Below are positions 1 through 11,450 of a stretch of DNA of 64,000 bases, piece by piece. Made by a program: the position numbers and the translations under genes. The notes under the pieces are model-generated. The model was not told the DNA's origin and did not search any database. It was given only the letters and a program-made list of their open reading frames with translations. Location of the stretch: NCBI GenBank assembly GCA_039545355.1, contig BCJJ01000013.1:1039980-1103979 (forward strand), written 5' to 3'. The DNA is from Trichosporon coremiiforme (lineage: Eukaryota > Basidiomycota > Tremellomycetes > Trichosporonales > Trichosporonaceae). The stretch's first letter is position 1. Each line of letters starts with the position of its first letter.

Positions 1-91
1 GCACCCCGGACATTTTTCGACCTCTTCTGGCTGGCCAGAGCTCCAACAACTTCGAAAAAGTTAGGCGTAAGGGAGTATGTTACTACTCGCT

Positions 92-203
92 TGACGAGAG
101 TGGGATTCGAACCCACGTCCGAAGACTGCGGAGGAGAACCGCTCTCGGAGTCGAGAGACGGAGAACCTTAACACAGCGCCTTAGACCGCTCGGCCATCTC
201 GCC
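92..203 (-). tRNA. tRNA-Leu (anticodon AAG), with intron
   Basis: Read on the minus strand, the acceptor arm pairs GGCGAGA with TCTCGTC, followed by discriminator A. The D arm is of class II (Leu) type and the T arm is GTGGG-TTCGAAT-CCCAC. The anticodon stem CTGTG pairs with a distant CGCAG, and the 5' half of the loop reads TTAAGG, giving anticodon AAG (Leu, CTT/CTC codons). About 34 nt separate the two halves of the anticodon loop, just 3' of position 37, where nuclear tRNA introns sit. The intron contains the hairpin CTCTCG-ACTC-CGAGAG. CCA is not encoded, as expected for a eukaryotic tRNA. The variable arm is short for a Leu tRNA. Reading the anticodon as TAA would need an unusual loop. 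Confidence 0.9.
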
Positions 204-708
204 TTGATGTTTGTGAGCTGCGAGGCTCGAACATGAGTACTCGCGAGTCCGGAAAGTCGCTGGAACGACGTTCACTGAGCTCTGGCGTGCTCTAGATTGG
301 CAAGAAGGCGCCATAGAGCCTGCAGAGTCGTGTAACGAAAGCTAAGGGCACGTTGAGTGGCAGACATGGTGGAATCCTGGTCGCGGGCAGTAGTGCCGTG
401 GCACTGAGCTCGGGTGTGCTGGATCTCCTATGATCACCTGGGGCGCAGGGGCGTCATCGAGACACAGTTGAGTGGGTCTTGAAGGCAGTCATGCAGAGTC
501 ATACTCTGGAAGGCGAGCAATGGTAGGTAAAGTAAGTGCCTGTGTCTTGAGACCACGAGGCAGACTGGCACAACTGGGGCGGCTGGGACTAGAACAGGGG
601 GCACAGCAGGAGCAACAGTATCGTGTTTATAAGTCCGGCTCTAGTCACTCGAGTACGTGTCCATCCTCTCCACTCACCTGTGGCCGCCATTCTCCATCAT
701 CTAGAGTC
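204..708. other. Intergenic, tRNA 5' flank and relic upstream region
   Basis: No coding sequence is recognised. It holds an imperfect direct repeat of about 25 bp, cactgagctc followed by a tgtgct-like tail, at about 271-296 and again at about 402-428. The frame of the downstream relic stays open back to 472, but nothing protein-like is visible before 709. Confidence 0.4.
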
Positions 709-1774
709 ATGCCGCCGACGCTTCCATTTGAGATCCTCCTGCGGATCTGCAACGAGCTGAATTCTACCTACGCCAGCAATCGAAGGTCGCTTTGGTTATG
801 GCACGCTCTTCACGTAGCTATACGACATCGCCATGCCGGCTTTGTATCGAACGCTGGTCCTCGACAACAACGGGCTCCTGGACCTGCTCGCGTGCGGCCG
901 CCTGATCTCTCGCCATGACTCTCAATACACCGATTTCATGGCCGAAGACCCGAGCTTCAAAGAAGAAGCCCGCGTTGCTGAGGACTGGGGGCACCTCCCT
1001 CCTCCGAGCGAGCGTTGGCGCGAGTCGTTAGTGTTGGCGCGCAGGTTGACCATCCAAGGCCCTCTGCTGGCCAAGACGCTCCTGCTCCTTTGGTCAGTGT
1101 GCCAATCAGGCATCACCCTCTTCCCGAACACGGCAGAGTTGCGTGTCTGCGACAGCTCCCACGGGAGGGAGATTGGGAGGAGGCTGGACGAATGCAGGTA
1201 GTGTGACACCTTCCCCCCCTCGCGGTGAGCTCCTCTTCGACGCTTCAAGTTACTGCCGCGGAGGACTCTCGGCCGGTCCGGCGCTGCTCCACCTGCTCTC
1301 ATCCGGGTTCAAGGTCATCACGTTCCACTCCAGCGTGCCGGATGTGCCGTACCTGCCCAAAGCTTGGGACAGCTGTACCTGTGTACGCAACTAGAGCCGA
1401 GGAAACTCTCGACGTCTTGCGTCACGACTTCCAGTCTAAGGTAGCAACCGACCTGGAGACTGCTGCAGAGAGATTGCGGGGACTTGGCGTGTATGGCATT
1501 GCGAGGGAGGGTGGACTCGACATCGGTGGTGTTCCTGAGCTGCTGTACCGGGGCAAGGTCAAATACTGCATTCCGGATCGTCTGTACCAGAGCGACGAGG
1601 AGGATTGGGAGGAGTACTCGGACGATTTTCAGGGAGGAGCTGCAGGATCGGTTTGCGGGCATCGTTGAGGATTGGAGGAAGATCGCTGAGCTTGTACAGT
1701 GTGACGAGGACCTGGAGGTAGTGGTGGGATGGGAGGCGTTGAAGGCGTGCAACGTGTGTGGCTGCGATTACTGA
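709..1774 (+). pseudogene. F-box-like hypothetical gene broken by four +1 frameshifts
   Basis: A protein-like sequence can be followed from MPPTLPFEILLRIC (an F-box-like LP-x-EIL opening) to a C-terminus ending in NVCGCDY, but only by changing frame four times. The breaks are near 815 (one extra A in gctatacgac), between about 1140 and 1200, near 1367 (AAA where AA restores the frame) and near 1632 (one extra base in gattttcagg). Between breaks the segments are clearly coding-like: LYRTLVLDN, KVITFHSSVPDVPYLP, RAEETLDVLRHDF, EELQDRFAGIVEDW. The order of frames is 1, 2, 3, 1, 2, so every shift has the same sign. It is either a decayed gene or an intact gene with uncorrected single-base insertions in the assembly. 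The break at 1140-1200 could instead be an intron. Function unknown. Confidence 0.55.
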
Positions 1775-2314
1775 GACACTGAGTGTTAAACAATAAGATA
1801 ACTGGCACATTGGATGACGCTCAGTGGCCTTGTAAGCAAACCGTGAGCGGATGAACGACGGTGCGACCGATTCTCGCAAGTTTGCTTGCCTCGATGGTAA
1901 TCGTGAGCGATGTGCTTCATGCCGTGTGCAGATAGCTAATATTGAAGTGTGAGGTGACCGGAATTACTACGGATCTCTAGTGGTCGCCGGCGATATGGCT
2001 TGATCCGGAGCGTTCGGAGCGGCTCCCTGCAGGTAACGACGACCAGCGTGACTCTGCATGCGAGACGGTGGGTGAACAGCGTGGAGAGCGTGCTCAAGAC
2101 AGGGCTGGACATGGATGGAACCCAAGAATAGGTCACCGTCGGCTAGATCCGATATCCGCCACGCGGGGCCAGTTCCACCCAGTCGCCGCTTACCCCGGAC
2201 CGTCTGGTGCAGCGCGTGCTGCAGCTCTGCGTCATATCAGTGGCCACCTCCACGCATCGTCTTTTGTCCTTTCTTGTCCTTTCTTGCCCTTCCCCCTCAC
2301 TCATCCAGCTCACC
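1775..2314. promoter_or_regulatory. Upstream region of the DPP III gene
   Basis: No gene is seen. The last 60 bases before the start codon are pyrimidine-rich (repeats of cctttcttgt type), a common leader in basidiomycete housekeeping genes. No canonical TATA box is obvious. Confidence 0.35.
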
Positions 2315-4664
2315 ATGAGTGTCGACGCCAAAGCCAACGCCCGCTTCTACGCGGACGAAAACGCCCCCATCTGCCCCCTCGTCGTCAAGGAGTTCTTCGA
2401 TGCCCTCTCCGACAACGAGAAGCGTTACGCCTACCACATCGGCCGCGCCAGCTGGATCGGCGCTCGCGTCATCCTCAAGCAGACGACGCCGTATGCGTCG
2501 GACCTTTACGACCTGCTCCGCTACGTCTGGTCCGACAAGACCGGCAAGCTCGCCGACCTCGACGCTCTCCGCAAGGCGTCTGGCCTCGACGAGCAGGCTT
2601 GGACTCACGCCCAGGAGTACACTGCCCAGGTGTTCGGCAACCTGGCCAACTTCAAGAGCTTTGGTGACATCAAGATCATCCCGCGCGTGTCCGAGGCGGA
2701 CCTGAAGAAGCTTGTCGACGCCTCCGTCAACAAGGACAAGGCGACCCTGCTGTTTGACAAGGTCAAGGAAGACATCTTCTCGACCACTCCTGCCGCCAGC
2801 ACCCTCCTCGGCTTCCCCGACCAGGGCCACGTGACGCACTACTACTCGTCGAACGTCACGCAGGACGACATCAAGGCCGCGCAGAGCTGGGCGGACGCGA
2901 AGGGTGTTGACCAGCTGAACACGCGTCTCTGGAAGCGCGACGACGGCAGCCTCGAGCTCCGCGTCGCCTCGGCGGAGACCAAGCCGGAGGAGACGGTTGA
3001 GCTTGACGGCGGACGCAAGATGCACATCGTGCACGGCGACTATGCCGAGGAGATGAAGGCTGTCGCTGACGAGCTCGCCGCCGCCATCCCCTACGCCGCA
3101 AACGACACCCAGAAGAAGATGCTCGAGCACTACGTCAAGCACTTCCAGACCGGCTCCATCCCGGAGTACGAGGCCTCCCAGCGCGAGTGGGTTCGCGACG
3201 TCGGCCCCACTGTCGAGTCCAACATCGGCTTCGTCGAGACCTACCGTGACCCGGCTGGTGTCCGTGCCGAGTGGGAGGGCTTCGTCGCCGCCGTCAACCA
3301 GGAGCAGACCCGCAAGGTGAGCGTCCATCTCCACCAACACCCAGCACACGCCCATGATATCGCTTACTGACACCCACCGCAGTTCGAGAAGATGGTTTCC
3401 CGCTCCCCCGAGTTCATTCCTAAACTCCCCTGGGGCAAGGAGTTCGAGAAGGACAAGTTCATGAAGCCTGACTTCACCTCGGTAGGTCGATTGAGCGACC
3501 GGATCATCCGAACCCACCACTGACCTATAGCTCGAGATCATCTCTTTTGCGACTGGCGGAGTCCCCGCAGGTGAGTTCTACACTGTTAAATTCGCTTACA
3601 CAAAAAGGAATCAACATTCCTAACCTCGATGTCATCCGACAGGAGGACGGCTTCAAGAACGTGAGTAGGAGGGGCCGATGGTTCGGGTGGCGGAGGTGGA
3701 GCGGGCGTCGTTGATGCGCCGCCACTGTTCTCCCACCAACCTGCCACTAGCTCAGCAATGGTTCCACCGCTAACTCCAGGTCTCGCTCGGCAACGTGCTC
3801 AACGCCAAGGCGCCGAATGAGAAGATCACCTTCCTGTCTGACGATGACGCGGCGCTGTACGACAAGCTGCGCGGCCCCGCCTTCGAGGTGCAGGTCGGTA
3901 TCCACGAGCTCCTCGGCCACGGAACGGGCAAGCTCTTTATTGTCGATGCAGACGGCAAGGCGAACTTCGACAAGGAGAACCCTCCCATTAACCCTCTGAC
4001 GAAGAAGCCGATCGAGTCCTGGTACAAGGCTGGCGAGACGTGGGGCTCCGTCTTCAAGACGATCTCGAGCTCGTACGAGGAGTGCCGTGCCGAGTGTGTC
4101 GCGATGTACCTCGCGTGCGACAAGGACATGCTCGCGATCTTCGGTCACACGGACGATTCGGAGGAGAAGGCCGATGACGTCCTCTACATCTCGTACCTGA
4201 TGATGGCGCGTGCTGGTCTTCTGGCGCTGGAACACTACGACCCGGCGGCGAAGAAGTGGGGCCAGGCGCACATGCAGGCGCGGTACGCGATCCTCAAGTG
4301 CTTCCTCGATGCCGGAGAGGACTTTGTGAAGATTGAGGAGGTTGGCGACAACGACCTGCGCGTCACGCTCGACCGCTCCAAGATCCTCTCGGTCGGCAAG
4401 CCGGCCGTTGGCCAGTTCCTCCTCCAGCAGCAGGTGTTCAAGTCGACCGCCGACGCCAAGGCGGGCCACGAGATGTACAACCGCATGACTGCTGTGCCGG
4501 ACGCGTGGATTGAGAAGCACCGTAACATTGTGCTGGACAAGAAGCAGCCGCGCAAGCTCCTCCTCCAGGCCAACATGACCAAGGACGGGGACAAGGTCGA
4601 CATCAAGGAGTACGAGGCTACGCTGCCCGGCTTCATCCAGAGCTACCTCGAGAGGGACATCTGA
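2315..4664 (+). CDS. Dipeptidyl peptidase III (M49 metallopeptidase)
   Basis: Five exons (2315-3316, 3383-3481, 3531-3570, 3608-3660, 3780-4664) join without a frame error to a 692-residue protein, the usual length for family M49. The zinc motif HELLGH lies at about residues 440-445 and the second motif EECRAE at 498-503; together they supply the zinc ligands and the catalytic glutamate. The family removes dipeptides from the N-terminus of short peptides in the cytosol, and no signal peptide is present here, in keeping with that. ATG at 2315 is chosen because it sits after a pyrimidine-rich leader and opens MSVDAKANARFYAD, like the start of fungal relatives; the frame is open further upstream but has no better ATG. 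The introns are 119 nt or shorter. Nothing in the sequence suggests damage. Confidence 0.95.
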
Positions 4665-6382
4665 GCGACGCGGGTCTGACAGGATAGTACAGTGTATAGA
4701 GAAGTTCATGCAGTAAATGACATGTGTCCTGGCCGTGCATGCCTCCTCCGGCGATCGCACATTCGAAAACTCGACGTGGTGATCAATGATCTGCAGGCAC
4801 ACCCACACGTGGCTTAGATACCGAGCGTCACACGACGGTACGACGGGGGGGAATGCTGTGCCGAGTTCTGCGGGGCTCGAACACTGGACGCCCGATCATC
4901 CCGAAGCACTTACAGCCGATTGGCTGTGCGGAAGAGTGCTTTCTGGGATCTGCTGCTTTCTGGGATCTGAGCCGAGCAACCCGGCCCGGTGGTACGTTCC
5001 AGGCTTTCCACCGCAGCCAACGTTGCAACGTTGGTTGGACCGGTTAGACTCGATTGTGACTGTGGAACCGTACGACGTCCGTGACGCCCCTCTGCAGCCC
5101 TGCTATCCCTGCTCCCTTGCTCCTCTTGGCGCAATCAATCCTCGCAATCAATCGCCTTACGCGCCTTATTTCACGCACCGTCTGCCCGGCAGACCTAGGT
5201 CCGACGGTAGCCAACGAATTGTGTGCGACCACCTGGAGGAAATGGCTCACGGAACGGGAAGCAGATCTCCTGGTCAGGTCACCTCGCTTCGTACCTTCGT
5301 ACGAGTCACAGCCGGTCAGCAACTGTAGTGGTCGACGATCGCTGTACACGTCCCTCGTACCCTCTCACGTCCACTCAGGATGACGGTCACCATATAGGCA
5401 TAGTGATCGCGAGGTCCAGCGATCCAGCAACCCGGCACATCTCCAGCAACAGGTTCCTCCATTCCCGGGCCGCACTGTCTGCAGTCTGATCGACCGTAGT
5501 CGCCGCAGAGTGCAGGGGTACGGTAAAACTAGACGCTACACGGTTTCTGGCCTGCGACTCCTGGCCAACTCAACCCCTAGAGACACACCTAACGCTGAGC
5601 CGCTGAAGTCAGTGGCCCGCGAACCTGACGCTCGACCCACTGTGGACCGTCGCACTGTCGCAGAGATCGACGCAGGTGTCGCCAGTGTAGCCGGGTACGG
5701 TCGGGTGCAGATTGTAGGAGGCGGCAAAGCGTGACGCTGGGCGGGCTGGGCGAGACGCCAGCGTACGCCAGATTACAGGCCATCGACGCCATGAGCCGGT
5801 CCAAGCGCACATTTGCGCATTGGGCACTTGGATCCAGCAACCGTGCTGCCTTTGTAGATCATCACAACCGACGAGCCGGTCATAGGTAGCGCCGTGTCAA
5901 TTACCCCTACGCCAGTGCGCCCTCTGGCCTTCCACCAGGCCCATACCTCGTGGTAACCGCACTGGCTGGCGATCCGCACGAACCCCTCTTGCCCTCCTGC
6001 CGCGGCTCGCCTGGCGGGTGAACCTGCGGTAATCGCAGCCTGGCCCTGCCTTAGCCTCCCCTCTTTCCCTCTAGCTCGCTACTGCTGGCTGCGATTGCGC
6101 TTGTCTGACTCGCTGGCAAGCATGCTGCACACTGCACACTGCATTCCAGCACGACAGCACGTCAGCACGTCAGCACTCAGCATCGCCCCGGTTGCGCCCC
6201 TGCGGTCTCTTCGGGGCCTGAAGCAAAGGAAGGGGAAGACACCAGCACGTCAGCTGCACCTCCTTTCGTCGTCTACATAAAGCGACCTCGTCTTCCCTCT
6301 CTCCTCTTTCGTTTCTCATCTCATCTCTTACACACACTCTCTCCTCTTTACCCCTACCTCACATTCACACCAACCAATCATC
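4665..6382. other. Intergenic, 1.7 kb
   Basis: No gene is supported; the open frames lack motifs, splice logic and coding-like composition. Notable pieces are a 15-bp direct repeat (gctttctgggatctg) at 4938-4952 and 4954-4968, a perfect 18-bp palindrome at 5017-5034, and the 8-bp tandem repeat listed separately. A TATA-like tacataaag lies at 6274-6282, about 105 bases before the next start codon. Confidence 0.4.
6147..6178. repeat. Tandem 8-bp repeat CAGCACGT, about four copies
   Basis: Four near-perfect copies of CAGCACGT follow each other here, and a further CAGCACGTCAGC stands at 6243-6254. Each junction creates ACGTCA, the half-site bound by CREB/ATF-type bZIP factors. The block lies 130-240 bp before the start codon of the Gln/Asn-rich gene, so a regulatory role is plausible but inferred. 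Confidence 0.5.
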
Positions 6383-7216
6383 ATGGGTCTCCTCGACAGG
6401 TTCACCGGCGGCGACAAGGAGAACGTCTCCCAGCAGCAGCAGCAGCAGCAGTACGGCAAGACCGACTCGTACGGCCAGCAGCAGCAGCCCTTCCAGCAGC
6501 AGAACACCAACACCTCGTACGGCCAGCAGGGCCAGCAGCAGGCTCAGCAGGAGGAGAAGGAGGGCTGGTCCACCAAGCAGAAGGTAGGTACTCAGTTTCG
6601 ATACCACGAGTTTGCGCAGTAACTAACAACAGCTCGCCGCTGGTGTCGGTGGTCTTCTCGCTGCCGGTGCCGCCGCTGGTGCCACTGCCTACGGTGTCCA
6701 CGAGGTAAGTTCTTCGCTGATTTTCCGACGTGCCCAGCTGACACACCCAGTACAAGGAGCACAAGGAGGAGAAGCGCCAGGAGGAGGAGAACGAGAACCG
6801 TCAGCGTGACGAGGAGGAGAAGAACAAGCGCGAGGAGGAGGAGCGCAAGAAGCGTGAGGAGGAGGACCGCAACCGCAACCAGCAGCAGGAGGGTGAGTCC
6901 TACGAGCTTCGTCCCTTGCTAACTCATCTCAGAGAAGAAGGAGTACAACGACAACAACAACAACAACAACCAGAACAACAACTACAACAACAACAACAAC
7001 CAGAACCAGAACAGCAACGACAACGACAACCGCTCCAACGAGGACCGTCAGAACGACCTGGATAGCAAGCAGGCCGACCTTGACCGCCGCCAGGCCGAGC
7101 TCGACAAGGAGTGGGAGCGCGGTGGTGAGGGCCTCGAGGAGAAGCAGCGCCAGATGGACGAGGAGCAGCGCCGCCAGGACGAAGCCCAGAAGGATCAGGA
7201 CCGTCGCTGGGGCTAA
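6383..7216 (+). CDS. Gln/Asn-rich, coiled-coil hydrophilic protein
   Basis: Four exons (6383-6583, 6633-6704, 6751-6892, 6933-7216) give a 232-residue protein. Residues 1-67 are Gln-rich, including a run of seven Gln, and open with MGLLDRFTGG. Exon 2 encodes a short Gly/Ala-rich apolar stretch (LAAGVGGLLAAGAAAGATA) that could pack into a membrane or a glycine-zipper helix. Exon 3 is a highly charged Glu/Lys/Arg segment, probably one long helix. Exon 4 begins with an Asn-rich tract and ends in a charged coiled coil finishing DRRWG. The layout resembles fungal stress-induced hydrophilins and glycine-zipper proteins with prion-like tracts. No enzyme motif is present. The function is not known, but the exon structure and splice sites are convincing. 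Confidence 0.8.
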
Positions 7217-10200
7217 GCGCTTCACCCCAAAAACGCACTTGCAGTGTTGTAGAAACCTTAACGAGTAGTAGTAGCAGCTTTCGATGTACCTAACGTCATT
7301 CACGCATCTCCGTTGCATTGCTTTGCGTCAGCCCTCGAATGTTACTGAAGCCGTGCGAACGCTTTGACGTGGAGTTCTGAAGCTTGGACACGATCTACAC
7401 CCCCTCCACCGACGCCAGGCGAGGCCTGTGCAGCGGCAAGGCTGGGTTTAGGGCGTAACGGGGGCATATCAACCCCTCGATCGCTTCTCTGACCCCAAGC
7501 AACCAGGAGGTCTTCACCAATCAACTCAGAGAAACAACGTCTGGTTCTCTGCTCGCTCGTCTCGCATCTATCAAGCTGGCTGAGCATGCTGAGCAGTTTC
7601 GCAGTCGCCCGCCGCTAGACAGTCGGCCGGATGTCACACGACTGTAAGCGAAGGGAGGCAACGTGTCAGGCTCAGACAACATGGTTATCGGTCGTTATCG
7701 GTGCCTGGGCGCTGACGTAAGCAACACCATCCACCTTCACACTCTCGCAGGTTGACTTCCTCGCCGCTCACCGAACGACTGGATGTGTCTTCCCTCCTTC
7801 GCTGTCGTCTTCCTTCCATCATTTTTGAGAGAGTAACACGACTAATCTTCTTCAACCAAGCGAAATTCCTCCAGCGATAGCTGCTCACAATCGACCTTAC
7901 TGACTGTGCTGACGAAGCGAGTCGAAGAGTCCGGGGGGAATGGTGAGCTGGGAATCTCCCGTTGGTGAGCTAACGAGCAGCAGCTAGGGATGCAAGTCGA
8001 GCAACGACTCTCCAACCGTCCAGACAGATACCCACGCAGTCCACTGTTTGTGTGAGTTGTGTCGCCTCCCTCGACTACAGGCCGTCGGTTGCGGCCGCGC
8101 CGCGCCCACGCCCCGCACCATGTGAAGGCGGAAGCGAGCTGTAGGTTGTCAGGCCCGCGCAGAAGTGACGGGCAGCAAGCAAGGCAGAAAGCAAGACAAA
8201 TAAGCTCGAGAAGAGTCGATACTGGAGTGTAGAGGCGGAGTATAACCTGGCTATCCTCCGACGCTTAACTTCGAGGACGACGTTATCTCGCTTCCCCTCA
8301 GTGATAACCAGACCTTCGCTCCGCTCTCCACTAGATCCCGCGTGGCCTCCAGCTCGGAGCAAGAGTTCTCTGACATCCCCCTCGCGAGACCCCGACATGC
8401 AGCATCCATTCTACTCCGAGTGAGGAGCGACACATGCGAAGGTACGCTGGGAAAGCTACGGGAAGCTAACACACAGCTTACACAGCCGGGCCCTCCCCCA
8501 GTAGTGTACGAGTCAATATGTCAGAGGCAAAGGCCGGCAGCGAATGAAGGGTGGCGATCATGTCCGCTGCTGCTCTGACAGGGCGGTGTTGGTGGTAAGT
8601 TGCCTGTATACCGTGCAACTGAGCCCAGCTACCGACCACCGTCTCCTTAGGTTGGCATCCTTCGACCAGCCGCATTCTTCAAGCGTTGGTTCTCTCCCGC
8701 CGATCAGTGGTCGCTTCTCTCGGGCAGCTCTTCAGGTTGCTGTGATGGCGGGGCTGTTCGCTGGGCTGTATGAAGAGGAACCGTCCGCAACGTTGCTCGA
8801 CGTAGTGCCTTCGCCACATTCAGACGGTGAAGAGCCAGACGGCCAGGAGCTCATTTCGATGGTCTGGTTGTAAGCTGTGAGCTGTCTCGTGCGGCCCTAA
8901 CAGCCTCCTTTTACCCCGCTGATTTACGCCCTCACTTTCGTAGTCTCTCAGCGCTGCTTCCTCTAGTCTCTCACCCCGCTCTTGCCTTTAGGAGCGGCCT
9001 CCCGTCTTACGCTTTTACATGGAGCTTTAATGGAGTCACAACGTCAGCTCCTCCACATGCTCAGTCGAAGAAGTGCAACGACCATGGACCAGAATGGCAT
9101 CCCTCGAGTGAGTGTATTCATCAGGCCGCTTTGTTTAACAGTACGCGAGGTTTGGATATCCCCAGCGGGGAGGTGCGTTGTCACCAGCTATTGAAGGTGC
9201 GCCGTTCCACGCAACCCAGGCTGTCAATGAACGTTGCCAGCCTCGCAATGATCGGAGCCTCCCAGATGAATCGGACGAGGTTTACACATGGGAAGAGTAG
9301 TGAGAGGAAGTGCTATTCACCCCATCCCCGCGGCAAGCGACGCTGTTGAGCGGTTGGCTGACAGCCCAGAACTCCAGATAACACCCGGGAAACGGATGCA
9401 AGCCCATCAGATGCAAGCCTTGCACGATTGAGTGACGTTCCCTTCCATTTGAGACCTGTCACCCATCGTCATCATCAAGCTCCGATTGACTTCCCCCTCC
9501 ATCCTTCACATCACGCTACCCGTCGCATCGCCTCTGCTGCTGCGCTGCAAAGCCCTGGTTCGTTCCGGTCCCGCATGACAGCACCCAGCTCGCTTGCAGC
9601 GTCACACCATGCTCCGAATCACAGGCGCAATCACAGGCGCACACTGTAGTACACAACGATTGACGGAGGAGCAACGACGTCCGACTACGCCGAGTGCGCC
9701 GATCCCACCGCCGAGAGATCAGGTCCGCTGGCCTGGTGCCCTGTGCCTTGCCCTTGCCCGATAAGAATCCAGAAACTCCGCTAGCTCCGTGCCCTGCACT
9801 GCATGCGCCGCGCAGGTACACTGCCTGAACCTACATTCGCCAAGTGTACGGCGCTGGTCGACGCTCCCTCCAGTGAAGTAGAAGAACGTGTCCGCCGTCC
9901 TCCAGATTGGCTCTGAGCCATATCGCTATCGCTGTTCCTCGGTGCCTCTGCACGGACGTGCCTTGATGCGGCGCTATCAGGTCCCTTGATTACACTCGAG
10001 CAGGCTGTGTTCGCGGGCCGTGTCGAGATCCCGTCACACCGAGCCCGAGCCCGGACTACCGTTCACAACACGAAGCTAGTGAGCACGGTTTACGTGTGGA
10101 CTGGAGGAGATGGTGTAATTCTGGGGTCCTACCCTCTGCAATCCTGAGCTACTTCTCGCGCCATTCTCATCTCGCTCGGAGGCTCGTCGCTGCGTCTCCG

Positions 10201-11386
10201 AAGATCTTGCCATGTTCTTGGCCGAATCAGGCGATGATCCGGCGCTAACCTTCAAGTTCCGGGCGTTCCGGAGGTCGGAGATACGTCTGGAACGTAGATA
10301 TGAGTGTGCGTGGGTCTGGCTTCTGATTGCAAACAATTCTGTAATAGAGGTCACGCGCGAACGCATGGAATTCATCAAACGGCCCACCGACCCATCGAAT
10401 GGGGGCCCAGGAACGCCAAGCCAATGGCCAACGTGTGGTTGGTGGTGTCAGGTAAGTTCATGGCGTACAGTCAGGCGTGGAGGTTGAGCCCCACATTTCA
10501 TCTCATGTTTCTTCTCAGCCTGCATCCACTCGGGGATACATGAGACTCCTGTCCTCTGGTCCACTGAGAAGTCGCCGGTGCTGGGATGGTGCCCTGACGG
10601 TTTCGCGGCCTTTGCAGGTGTGACCCTGCCAAGGCCGCAAACGTTCTGTTCGATCGCTCGGATATGCTCGTAATGCGCGAAATAATGACGACAGAAGCGC
10701 CGCTACGCCGCGCTCGCCGGCCAGCCAGAATGGGGCCCTAACGTCAACCTGTCCTTGCGTTCCAGTCGAACGAGCCCTGCAACGCTCACATCCGCTCATC
10801 CCTCCAGAAGGCCCAGACGAGAGCATATGCAGCAGCACCAAGGCTAGGGCACACTTCGGACCCTTACACTGCACCGGGAAGTGGCCGAGGGTGCGCGCTT
10901 TTGCGGGTGGGCAGCACCAGAGCTTAACCTGCCGATGCTCGGCCAAATCGCCTTAGTGAATAATCTTATCAGACTTATTGAATTGGGTAGCTCTAGCCCG
11001 CGCCCCCGTGTTCTCGCACACGTCCTGGGGAATCCATGGACGGAGTAACACTCCGTGCGATGGGACCTTCGCGTTCTGCCCTCACCCGCGGCGCTCGCTT
11101 GGCACCGTGAAAGATCCCCAGGATTCTACAGGATCGCTCAATGGAAGCTTGTCAGCCCCGCAGGGACATGAAGTGTAGGTGGGGCAGACCACTCAAGAGC
11201 ACGAGCCGAGCACGTCTTCAGGCCCCGCGAACGCCGCGCGGGCAACGGAAGGCCGGGTAAGACTACGAGCACATGGGCGATTGAGGGTAAGAGCAGTGCA
11301 CGGCCGCAGGGTACGTGAGAGCTCGTCAAGCTGGCGTCACCCACGCTCAACACTGACATGTTCGGAAACGCGGCGCCCTCGACAGC
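7217..11386. other. Intergenic, 4.2 kb, no supported gene
   Basis: No conserved coding sequence is recognised. One weak candidate for a tiny spliced gene starts at the ATG at 10424 (MANVWLVVS, a gtaagt donor at about 10451, an acceptor near 10519), with a protein-like continuation of about 35 residues; it has no recognisable domain and is not annotated as a gene. Several longer open frames, such as 8544-8873 plus, look like chance frames in GC-rich DNA. Confidence 0.4.
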
Positions 11387-11393
11387 TATATAA
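11387..11393 (+). promoter_or_regulatory. TATA box of the M28 peptidase gene
   Basis: TATATAA lies 58 bases before the start codon at 11451, a normal position for a fungal core promoter with a short leader. Confidence 0.65.
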
Positions 11394-11450
11394 GGTAAGC
11401 CGTTGAGACATGAAGCCCACAGAACTCCGGCCACCCAGCCTCCAGCCGAC

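Noticed and set aside
4860..4935. A B-box-like ggctcgaac on the minus strand that suggested a tRNA
   Set aside because: The flanks do not pair into a T stem (cagtg against cccgc), and no acceptor or D arm can be formed.
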